Part shown: positions 23,317 to 29,910 of the stretch, one piece after another
Position numbering within the stretch: the stretch's first letter is position 1
How the letters are laid out: every line of letters begins with the position of its first letter
The notes under the pieces: generated by a model
Seen by the model: the letters and a program-made list of their open reading frames with translations, nothing else
What the model was told of the DNA's origin: nothing
Databases searched by the model: none
Program-made: the position numbers and the translations under genes
Assembly: GCA_002731665.1 (NCBI GenBank)
Contig: PCCJ01000035.1
Span: forward strand, 1-29,910
Direction: 5' to 3'
Source: Actinomycetota bacterium
GTDB lineage: Bacteria > Actinomycetota > Acidimicrobiia > Acidimicrobiales > Poriferisodaliceae
DNA length: 29,910 nt

Positions 23317-24084
23317 ATGTCGTGTATTGAAATTGATTCGGAGATTGACATCGAATCCGCTGATGAATCCTTAAGCGAAATTATCGGATATCACTTTAAG
23401 GATCCAAATCTGCTTCGGCTAGCGCTTTCTCACCGCAGTTGGTGCGCTGAGACTGAAGCCGGTGAATCTAATGAGCGTCTAGAATTTCTAGGTGATGCTG
23501 TGCTTGGTGTATGTGTTGCCGCCCTTATCTATAAATCATATCCTCGCTTGAGCGAAGGTGGACTTGCGCAAATTCGTTCTGCGGTAGTAAACGCTGGATC
23601 ACTAGCGACGGTGGCTCGAGATTACGGCGTAGGAGGCGCAGTCCTTCTTGGGAATGGAGAGCATAATTCTGGTGGACGGGAAAAGACTTCAATATTGGCT
23701 GACACTTTTGAAGCAATACTTGGAGCCGTATATTTGGACGGCGGTTGGGAAGAAGCTGAGCTTTTAGTTTCGCAAGCTTTCCAGCAACGAATTTCGGAAA
23801 TGGCTGCGGAACCGGGCGTAGAAGACTACAAAACGCGCTTGCAAGAGCTAGCGGTTCGCCAGCATGGTGCTACTCCAAGATATGAGATTGCCGAAAGCGG
23901 TCCAGATCACGAAAAGATATTTAAGGCTGAAGTTGTTTTCGCTGAGCGTACTTGGGGAGTGGGCACTGGGCCTTCTAAGAAGAGAGCTCAGCAAGAAGCG
24001 GCGCGAGAAGCTTGGGTTTTGTTAGATGAACAATTAGAAGAGATCAAAACTACCGAAATAAGGACTGAGGCCCACGATGGCTGA
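23317..24084 (+). CDS. rnc: Ribonuclease III
   Basis: Double-strand-specific endoribonuclease that processes rRNA precursors and mRNA. The catalytic signature NERLEFLGDAVLG (about residues 52-64 here) holds the conserved Glu and Asp. The second metal-site pair is in LADTFEAILGAVYLDGG. A C-terminal double-stranded RNA-binding domain follows at about 175-247 with YKTRLQELAVRQHGATPRYE and GPSKKRAQQEAAREAW. ATG 23317 lies one base after the acpP stop; GTG at 23305 would overlap acpP by 11 bases and add four residues, and neither has a clear Shine-Dalgarno. The 255 residues are normal. It overlaps the next gene by 8 bases. Confidence 0.94.
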   Translation: MSCIEIDSEIDIESADESLSEIIGYHFKDPNLLRLALSHRSWCAETEAGESNERLEFLGDAVLGVCVAALIYKSYPRLSEGGLAQIRSAVVNAGSLATVARDYGVGGAVLLGNGEHNSGGREKTSILADTFEAILGAVYLDGGWEEAELLVSQAFQQRISEMAAEPGVEDYKTRLQELAVRQHGATPRYEIAESGPDHEKIFKAEVVFAERTWGVGTGPSKKRAQQEAAREAWVLLDEQLEEIKTTEIRTEAHDG

Positions 24085-24907
24085 ATTACCCGAACTTGAA
24101 ACCGCTCGTCGTGACTTGGACAAAGACCTAAGCGGTAAAAAAATAAAAGATGTTGAAGTTATTGGCCCGGTAAAACAAATAGTTCCAGGCGCGACTAAGA
24201 AAGCTTTGAGCGACTCTCTGTCAGGTATGAAGATAGTTGATGTCCGTCGGGTAGGAATGCTTCTCGTTATGGGTATCGGTGATGAGCAGAGTTTTGTAAT
24301 TGATGTTGGACCAACAGGTTTTTTGCAAAGAACTGCTAGTTCAGATGTAATAGATGACCGAACTCAGTTAACGATTGGTTTCACGCAAGGAGGAGAGCTT
24401 CGTTTGCTTGATCCAGGTGACGGAGCGAGAGTTTCGGTAGTCGCCACTGAAAATCTAGAAGAGGCATTCCCGGAGATGTTGCCGATGGGCTTTGACCCAA
24501 TCGAGGAGCCGATGTCGTGGACTGCTTTCGGGCAATTATTAGTTCCTCAGAACCGGAAGCTAAAAGGTCTCCTCATGGATGACTCTTTCGTTGTTGGGTT
24601 AGGCCCTATCTACAGCGACGAAATTTTGCATGCGGCGTTGTTGCGGCATGACCGAATCGGAAGCAAGCTCATTACTCAAGAAATCAGGCGCTTATATCGA
24701 GCAATCGTTGAGACAGTTCATAACGCTTGTAAACATCGCGGTGTAAGTATTGGAGATATGGTGGATGTTTTCGGTGAGTCCGGAGGATACGACGAATATA
24801 TAGAGGTGTATGGCCGGGTTGGGGAAAGAAGTCGGAACGGTCGAGGGGACGTTATGCAATCACGAGTCGGTGGTATTCCCCATTATTACTGTGACTATCA
24901 AGTTTAA
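24077..24907 (+). CDS. Degenerate formamidopyrimidine-DNA glycosylase (Fpg/MutM) homologue, probably catalytically inactive
   Basis: Clearly of the Fpg/Nei fold and in the usual fpg position between rnc and smc. It starts MAELPELETARRDL, aligning with MPELPEVETSRRGL of MutM, and has the helix-two-turn-helix segment FVVGLGPIYSDEIL and a C-terminal VYGRVGE...HYYCDYQ remnant. Key residues are lost: catalytic Pro1 is Ala2, the Lys of RR-x-KYLL is Gly60, Asn of GNIYADE is Pro, the zinc-finger Arg is Ile, and three of four zinc Cys are gone (ERSRNG in place of PCxxCG, CDYQ in place of CPxCQ). The length of 276 and intact frame argue for a maintained protein rather than a decaying gene. It may bind DNA without base excision. 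Overlaps rnc by 8 bases. Confidence 0.85.
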   Translation: MAELPELETARRDLDKDLSGKKIKDVEVIGPVKQIVPGATKKALSDSLSGMKIVDVRRVGMLLVMGIGDEQSFVIDVGPTGFLQRTASSDVIDDRTQLTIGFTQGGELRLLDPGDGARVSVVATENLEEAFPEMLPMGFDPIEEPMSWTAFGQLLVPQNRKLKGLLMDDSFVVGLGPIYSDEILHAALLRHDRIGSKLITQEIRRLYRAIVETVHNACKHRGVSIGDMVDVFGESGGYDEYIEVYGRVGERSRNGRGDVMQSRVGGIPHYYCDYQV

Positions 24908-24919
24908 ATAATAGGCAAG

Positions 24920-24949
24920 TTTCGAGATTTACGCTGAAGGTCCTCGAAA
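24920..24949. repeat. 7-base inverted repeat upstream of smc
   Basis: TTTCGAG (24920-24926) and CTCGAAA (24943-24949) are exact reverse complements with a 16-base spacer, in the 113-base gap before smc. No U-run follows, so it is not a classic terminator. An operator or a weak mRNA stem are both possible. Confidence 0.3.
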
Positions 24950-25020
24950 GTTACAGATTCTCGGTGCATGATGTGCCCAGAGATACCGTGCTGTACATCT
25001 AATAATGACTGGTCTGATTA

Positions 25021-28000
25021 GTGTTCTTAAAGTCGCTCACCATCAAGGGTTTTAAGTCCTTCGCTGATACTACAGTGTTAGATTTTGAGCCTGGTGTGAC
25101 CGTCGTAGTTGGGCCAAATGGTAGCGGTAAGTCAAACGTTGTCGATGCAATAGCTTGGGTATTGGGAGCTCAAGGACCCAGTACAGTTCGTTCAGGCAAA
25201 ATGGAAGATGTTGTATTTGCGGGTACTTCTGAAAGGAAGGCTTTGGGGCGAGCTGAGGTTAGTTTAGTTATTGATAATTCGGTGGGCCTTTTGCCGGTCG
25301 AATTTACCGAACTAACTATAACTCGCATTCTTTATCGTGCTGGCGACTCCGAGTACTCGATGAATGGTGTCCCATGCCGGCTACTGGATATTCAGGAACT
25401 TCTAAGTGATGCGGGAGTAGGTAGGCAACAGCACATAATTGTGGCGCAGGGTCAAATTGATCAGGTTCTAAATGCCCGTCCGGAAGACAGACGGACAATT
25501 ATTGAAGAAGCCGCTGGAATCTTGAAATACCGCCGGAGGAAAGAGCGGTCAGAGAGACGCTTGTCATCAACTGAGGCCAACCTAACGCGATTGCAAGATT
25601 TGCAGCGTGAAGTAAGGAGGCAGCTTCGACCGCTAGAAAAGCAAGCTGATGCGGCTAAGAGACATGGTGATGTGGTTTCAGAGCTTCATTCGTTGCGGTT
25701 GCATCTTGCAGGTCGAGAAATAGCGTCATTACGAATAGCACAAACGAATTCTGGTGCAGAACGAGAGCAATTATCTAACGAGGAGATTCATCTTCGGTCG
25801 CATCTGGCAGAGTTAGATGAGCGCATTGTGCGATCGGAATCAAAATTAATAGCTTCAGGTGACGGCGGAATGGATCTGCTGCCGCGTGCCGAATCTTTGA
25901 GAGAGAGATGTAAGGGATTATTAGCCCTAGTGAATGAACGAACAAGAGCGGTTGAGCGGGACAAGGGGGCTTTGTTAGCTGCTGATGTGCTAGCGACTCT
26001 TGAGGCCGAGCAAAGCCGAATACTAATCGAGCTCGAAAACGTAAGTGAGCGGGAAGCTCTTGTAGCTCCGAAGATCGAAGAAGTTAAGGAATCCGAGACA
26101 TTACTAAAAGCGGACCGTGATGCTGCAGATTTAGAAGAAATGAGTGGAATACAGTTAGGCGCAAGTGATCGTGCAGGTGAAGTACGTGGAGAGCTTGTGG
26201 CGTTGCGGTCCACAGTCGGTAGGGAAGTGGCGGAAGAAAGCCGACTTAGGAATCGCCTCGAAAAGCTGTCAGAGCAAGTGCAAATCGCAACTAAGCGGTT
26301 CGATGAGTTACAAGTAAATATCCGAATCGCAACAGAGGCTGAACTTCCGCTGGTGGCGAGTTTGGATAGGGCTAATGAGAAGGAAAAAGTTGCGTCAAGG
26401 TATTTAGATGCAGCTGAAGTTGAGCTTCGAGAGGCAATAGAAGATCAACGGTCTTGGCAAGCTAGGACGGAAATTCTTGAGTTGTCCTTGAGCCAGGCAC
26501 GCAACAGTTCCGGGTTAGATGAGTTAGAGGGAGCAAAAGGTGTTCAAGGTCTCTTGGCAGAACTTATTGAGATAGACCCTGGTTGGGAGTTGGCAGTAGA
26601 AGCTGGCTTAGGCGAAACTCTATCCTCAGTCGTGATTCAGGATCCTAAAAGCGCTCGCTCAGCATTAGAACTACTTAGAGAAAAGAGCACCCCGGGAGCT
26701 GTGATATCCGCCGTTCCAGGAGAAATAAAGCGAATGACCCAAATCGTTGGGGCACCGTTAAGACAGCATGTTCGTTCTTTGGATGGAAAGTTAAATGATC
26801 TTTTGGACCATTTGCTTCACTCGGTTGTTTGTGTGGAGCAAGGCTGGAAAGAAGCCGTTGATGGTTCATTGGAAAACCCTGGTCTCACATTCGTGACTCT
26901 TCAGGGCGATCGATGTGGGCCAGATGGGTGGCGTGTGGGTCAAGCTGGAAGTGCAGTGACTTTGGTCGCCTTTGAAGAAGCGACGCTAGCGTGCGCGAAT
27001 GCCAATCATCTGCGCCAGTCGGCGGAATCAAAAAGCAAGGCTGCGCTTTTAGCATTTGAATCTTCAAAAAATGATTTGGTGAAATCTACGGCCGAACTTC
27101 AAGCGAATGATGATGTTTTGACAAAGGCCTCAGATTTGGTTGGAAGGACTCAGCAGGACGTCGCTTCATTGACTAATGATATTTCAGCCTTGCGAGTTCG
27201 GTTAGACGAGCTACAGCTAGTACTTCTTGTTGATGAGCCACGTCTGGCAGAGTTGGAAAATCTTCTGCCCGCACTTGAAGCGGCAGAAAGCGCCGAAAGA
27301 GATGCGATACTTGAAAATGGTAATCGCAGAGATGTTCTGGAGGGTCGAGCCCGAGAACTAGCTGCGATAAGAGCGCAGCTGACTGTCAACGCAAGTAATT
27401 TAATTGAGCAAAAAGAACGCTTAGAAAATCGAAGTTCTGAAATTACCGCCCAGCTGCTACAGCATGAGACCGAGTTAGTGCACGCTGCAGATCGAAGAAC
27501 TCGTATAGAGCAAATTATTGTTTCTTTAGGCGTGCTTAGTGATCTGCTTCTTGGTCATACTGAAAGGCTTGAAGCAGAAGTTACCCGTCTGAGGGAAAAG
27601 CGGCAGAAACTTTCCCAGGAAGTGCGGCTTATCACCAGCGAACTTGAGACGTCGAGGCGAGAACGTTCAGATGTAGAGAAAAGATTGTTGGAGCTTAGAG
27701 AGTTAATAGGCCGTGTCGATGTTGCGGACGCAGAACGTCGTCTCAAACTCGAGAATGTTGTTCAGTTAGTTCGAAGTGAGTTAGAAGTTGAGCCCGATGT
27801 AGCCATTTCTCATGAGCTACCTGCGCTACCGGAAGGCACTTCAGCTGCGGCGCGAGTGCGCGAGTTAGATGCTGATTTGCGGCGAATGGGACCTATCAAT
27901 CCTTTAGCTCTTCAAGAATTTGAAGAGCTAAGCGAGCGGCATGATTTTGTAGCCGAGCAGTTAGAAGATGTGAAAAAAGGTCGAAGGGAGCTCAATAAGG

Positions 28001-28479
28001 TTATCTCCGCAATCGATGAAGAGATTGTGAGAGTGTTTGGTTCCGCTTTCGCCGATGTTTCAGAGAACTTCGAAGAATTGTTCTCGACTCTTTTTCCTGG
28101 AGGTCAAGGAAAACTTCGTCTGACCAATCCGAATGATCTTTTGGGCACAGGAATCGAGTTGGAAGCGAAGCCATCAGGAAAGAATGTGAGAAAACTTTCA
28201 TTGCTATCAGGTGGGGAGAGGTCGCTGACTGCTTTAGCGTTTCTGTTCGCTATTTTCCGGAGCCGTCCATCTCCGTTCTATGTTATGGATGAAGTTGAAG
28301 CAGCTTTAGATGATGTAAACCTGCATCGTTTCTTGGGGTTGATTGCGGAATTCAGAAAAGAAGCACAGCTTGTAATTGTTTCACATCAGAAGCGGACAAT
28401 GGAATCAGCCGACGTTTTATATGGGGTGTCGATGGCGCCAGGCGGTGCTTCGAAAGTCCTCAGCGAAAAAGTAGCGTAA
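25021..28479 (+). CDS. smc: Chromosome segregation protein SMC
   Basis: Condensin ATPase that compacts and segregates the chromosome with ScpA and ScpB, 1152 residues, the normal size. Head: [17 protein letters not shown] at the N-terminus and Walker [20 protein letters not shown] (from 31). Two long coiled-coil arms, about 170-500 and 660-1000, flank a hinge at about 505-650 ([19 protein letters not shown] to ISAVPG). C-terminal signature [20 protein letters not shown] and Walker [16 protein letters not shown] complete the site. GTG at 25021 starts at the conserved N-terminus; no strong Shine-Dalgarno precedes it. Its stop is 36 bases before ftsY, a gap mostly filled by an inverted repeat. 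scpA and scpB are not in the window. Confidence 0.97.
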   Translation: MFLKSLTIKGFKSFADTTVLDFEPGVTVVVGPNGSGKSNVVDAIAWVLGAQGPSTVRSGKMEDVVFAGTSERKALGRAEVSLVIDNSVGLLPVEFTELTITRILYRAGDSEYSMNGVPCRLLDIQELLSDAGVGRQQHIIVAQGQIDQVLNARPEDRRTIIEEAAGILKYRRRKERSERRLSSTEANLTRLQDLQREVRRQLRPLEKQADAAKRHGDVVSELHSLRLHLAGREIASLRIAQTNSGAEREQLSNEEIHLRSHLAELDERIVRSESKLIASGDGGMDLLPRAESLRERCKGLLALVNERTRAVERDKGALLAADVLATLEAEQSRILIELENVSEREALVAPKIEEVKESETLLKADRDAADLEEMSGIQLGASDRAGEVRGELVALRSTVGREVAEESRLRNRLEKLSEQVQIATKRFDELQVNIRIATEAELPLVASLDRANEKEKVASRYLDAAEVELREAIEDQRSWQARTEILELSLSQARNSSGLDELEGAKGVQGLLAELIEIDPGWELAVEAGLGETLSSVVIQDPKSARSALELLREKSTPGAVISAVPGEIKRMTQIVGAPLRQHVRSLDGKLNDLLDHLLHSVVCVEQGWKEAVDGSLENPGLTFVTLQGDRCGPDGWRVGQAGSAVTLVAFEEATLACANANHLRQSAESKSKAALLAFESSKNDLVKSTAELQANDDVLTKASDLVGRTQQDVASLTNDISALRVRLDELQLVLLVDEPRLAELENLLPALEAAESAERDAILENGNRRDVLEGRARELAAIRAQLTVNASNLIEQKERLENRSSEITAQLLQHETELVHAADRRTRIEQIIVSLGVLSDLLLGHTERLEAEVTRLREKRQKLSQEVRLITSELETSRRERSDVEKRLLELRELIGRVDVADAERRLKLENVVQLVRSELEVEPDVAISHELPALPEGTSAAARVRELDADLRRMGPINPLALQEFEELSERHDFVAEQLEDVKKGRRELNKVISAIDEEIVRVFGSAFADVSENFEELFSTLFPGGQGKLRLTNPNDLLGTGIELEAKPSGKNVRKLSLLSGGERSLTALAFLFAIFRSRPSPFYVMDEVEAALDDVNLHRFLGLIAEFRKEAQLVIVSHQKRTMESADVLYGVSMAPGGASKVLSEKVA

Positions 28480-28489
28480 TGCTCTGGGC

Positions 28490-28514
28490 ATCTTGAGAGG
28501 TAGTATCTCAAGAT
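28490..28514 (+). repeat. 9-base-pair inverted repeat directly before the ftsY start
   Basis: ATCTTGAGA (28490-28498) and TCTCAAGAT (28506-28514) are perfect reverse complements around a 7-base loop GGTAGTA. The structure fills most of the smc-ftsY gap and ends one base before the ftsY GTG. The only Shine-Dalgarno-like bases, GAGAGG (28495-28500), are inside the stem and loop, 15 bases from the start, so folding could set ftsY translation. It could also be a protein operator. There is no U-tract, so it is not an intrinsic terminator. Confidence 0.6.
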
Positions 28515-28515
28515 T

Positions 28516-29757
28516 GTGACTACAGGTATCTTTATAATTTTTTTAGTTGTTCTTGTTTTTATTTTTCTTGCGGCTTTACCGCGCATCAATAGTTGGTGGT
28601 CGAAGCGGAACCTAGTTCTGGATCAAGGGCTCTCTGAGTTGTCCGCTGAGTCCCCGTTACCTGAAGAAAAGACGATAACGATTCCGCTTGAGGAGTTGGC
28701 GGATAACGATTCTGAACTAGATGAGATAGCAGTTCCGCTTGAGGAGTTGGTGGATAACGATTCTGAACTAGATGAGGTAGCAGTTCCGCTTGAGGAGTTG
28801 GTAAATGAAGACCGGCAGGCAAGCGGAGATGTGGTTGAGCACGAGGTTGAAGATTCAGTAAGTAAAAAATCGTTTGGAAGTCGACTCGCCAAAGCGAAAT
28901 CCGCGATGTCTGGATATGTGACTTCAATTCGTAACAGCGATGTTAATGAGTCGATTTGGGAACAGTTGGAAGAAGCTTTGATTCTTGCTGACGTTGGGAT
29001 GGCTGCGACTTCAAGTGTTCTGGACCGGTTGAAAAAGACGGCAAAAGATCAGAAAATCACTAGGGGCCCGGGGCTACTTGAAGCTTTAAAAGTTCAAATG
29101 AAGAGTGACTTGGACGTCGATAGAACGCTTGAACTGGATTGTGAAGGTGTACCTGTTTGGCTTTTCGTGGGCGTTAATGGAGTGGGTAAAACTACCACTA
29201 TTGGAAAGCTTGGCCAATCGCTAGCGGTTCAGGGCCACTCTGTTGTGATGGCTGCCGGAGACACTTTTCGCGCTGCTGCATCTGAGCAGCTCGAGACGTG
29301 GGCAGACCGGTGTGGGGCCCATTTTGTTCGAGGACAGGAAAGAGCTGACCCAAGCTCAGTTATATTTGATGCGATCATAAGCGCAGAGAAGCGCGATGCC
29401 GATGTTGTTTTGGCTGACACTGCTGGTCGCCTGCAAAATAAAATTAATTTGATGGAAGAATTAGCGAAAGTTAGACGCGTGGCTGATCGAAACCCTGGCT
29501 CCGTGGCCGAAGTTTTGTTAGTAATCGATGCCACTACAGGACAAAATGGTTTAACTCAGGCTCGCGAATTTGCCCTAGCCGTGGATGTCACTGGTGTGGT
29601 CCTCACGAAACTTGATGGTTCAGCAAAAGGTGGAATTGTTTTTGCTATCGAAAAAGAAATGGGGCTTCCCGTCAAGCTTGTGGGATTAGGCGAAGGCATT
29701 GATGATTTAGTCCCATTTGAATCTGAAGAATTTGTTGAGACTTTATTTAGCAACTAG
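28516..29757 (+). CDS. ftsY: Signal recognition particle receptor FtsY with N-terminal membrane anchor
   Basis: SRP receptor GTPase that docks ribosome-SRP complexes on the membrane; partner of Ffh encoded next. Residues 5-22 form one membrane helix, as in other actinobacterial FtsY. The acidic linker (about 40-120) contains a 17-residue repeat VPLEELVDNDSELDEVA starting at 56, 73 and 90. The NG domain follows: N-domain helices with ESIWEQLEEALILADVG, G1 GVNGVGKTT (219-227), AAGDTFRAAASEQL, DTAGR (301-305), TKLDGSAKGG (364-373) and GLGEGIDDLVPF. Start is GTG at 28516. At 413 residues it is typical for an anchored form. Confidence 0.95.
   Translation: MTTGIFIIFLVVLVFIFLAALPRINSWWSKRNLVLDQGLSELSAESPLPEEKTITIPLEELADNDSELDEIAVPLEELVDNDSELDEVAVPLEELVNEDRQASGDVVEHEVEDSVSKKSFGSRLAKAKSAMSGYVTSIRNSDVNESIWEQLEEALILADVGMAATSSVLDRLKKTAKDQKITRGPGLLEALKVQMKSDLDVDRTLELDCEGVPVWLFVGVNGVGKTTTIGKLGQSLAVQGHSVVMAAGDTFRAAASEQLETWADRCGAHFVRGQERADPSSVIFDAIISAEKRDADVVLADTAGRLQNKINLMEELAKVRRVADRNPGSVAEVLLVIDATTGQNGLTQAREFALAVDVTGVVLTKLDGSAKGGIVFAIEKEMGLPVKLVGLGEGIDDLVPFESEEFVETLFSN
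28681..28803 (+). repeat. 51-base in-frame tandem repeat inside ftsY
   Basis: Two full units of 51 bases (28681-28731 and 28732-28782) and a partial third (28783-28803). Units one and two differ at only about three positions, and the third starts identically to the second. They encode the acidic 17-residue linker repeat. The low divergence points to recent duplication by slippage. Confidence 0.9.
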
Positions 29758-29826
29758 TCAGGTTCGAATAGGTTCGAGCTGTGAAACTAAACGATACCTC
29801 TGAGCGACCTATAGGATTTACAGCAT

Positions 29827-29910
29827 ATGTTCGAGTCTCTTTCTGACCGTTTTGATGGCATCTTTGGGCGTTTGAAAGGCAAAGGTCGCCTTTCTCAGGG
29901 CGATGTTGAA
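29827..29910 (+). CDS. ffh: Signal recognition particle protein Ffh, 3' end cut by window edge
   Basis: The first 28 codons are present: MFESLSDRFDGIFGRLKGKG then RLSQGDVE, a good match to the Ffh N-domain start (MFESLSDRLxxxFKxLRGKG). Ffh is the GTPase subunit of SRP, which binds 4.5S RNA and signal sequences and pairs with FtsY. ATG at 29827 is 69 bases after the ftsY stop. The gap carries a direct repeat AGGTTCGA at 29760 and 29770 and a TATAGGAT stretch that might be a -10 element. Confidence 0.88.
   Translation, partial: MFESLSDRFDGIFGRLKGKGRLSQGDVE

Noticed and set aside
25788..26213. 141-codon minus-strand frame inside smc
   Set aside because: Ser/Arg-rich low-complexity translation, antisense to the SMC coiled coil; a shadow frame.
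29760..29777. Two GGTTCGA strings resembling a tRNA T-arm before ffh
   Set aside because: No acceptor, D or anticodon stems can be drawn around them; they are only a 10-base-spaced direct repeat.

Overview
This window looks like a chromosomal segment of a low-to-mid GC actinobacterium, most likely a streamlined aquatic member of the Acidimicrobiia. That placement is an inference. It rests on the order recG - rsmD - coaD - SepIVA-like - DUF177 - rpmF - plsX - acpP - rnc - Fpg-like - smc - ftsY - ffh, on a UvrD2-type helicase with an HRDC tail, on a GTP-dependent PEP carboxykinase, on an FtsY with an N-terminal membrane anchor, and on frequent GTG starts. No phage, insertion sequence, CRISPR array, rRNA or tRNA was seen. 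Packing is tight: overlaps of 4 bases inside operons are common, and convergent genes meet with gaps of -4, 3, 17 and 20 bases. No stretch over 300 bases lacks a gene.

Bases 1-2469 hold the end of a general amino-acid ABC importer: a permease cut by the left edge, then its ATPase. Bases 2473-5453 are on the minus strand: a HAD phosphatase-like gene, the ribosome-associated ABC-F protein EttA, and a small Cys/His protein. The 255-base gap between EttA and the small gene carries a cluster of CGCGCG-centred palindromes and is the most striking non-coding element here. Bases 5489-6926 encode exonuclease III and a hotdog thioesterase. Bases 6947-8845 (minus) encode UvrD2. Bases 8911-13096 (plus) hold a metal/corrinoid-receptor-like protein, an alpha/beta hydrolase, a flavin-nucleotide-binding protein, an alpha-methylacyl-CoA racemase, a DUF4145-like protein and a small membrane protein. 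Bases 13114-15203 (minus) hold PEP carboxykinase preceded by a small cold-shock-fold-like gene.

From 15375 to the right edge runs one long plus-strand housekeeping block: FakA-like DAK2 protein, RecG, (a tiny opposite-strand zinc ribbon), RsmD, CoaD, SepIVA-like coiled coil, DUF177, ribosomal protein bL32, PlsX, acyl carrier protein, RNase III, an Fpg-family protein, SMC, FtsY and the first codons of Ffh. It links membrane lipid precursors (FakA, PlsX, ACP), CoA synthesis, ribosome parts, chromosome segregation and protein targeting.

No complete unknown multi-gene system is evident. The best leads are the palindrome cluster at 2829-3013, an Fpg homologue that has lost essentially every catalytic and zinc residue, a candidate ribosome-binding-site switch in the rpmF leader, a 9-base-pair hairpin abutting the ftsY start, and a fresh 51-base tandem repeat inside ftsY.
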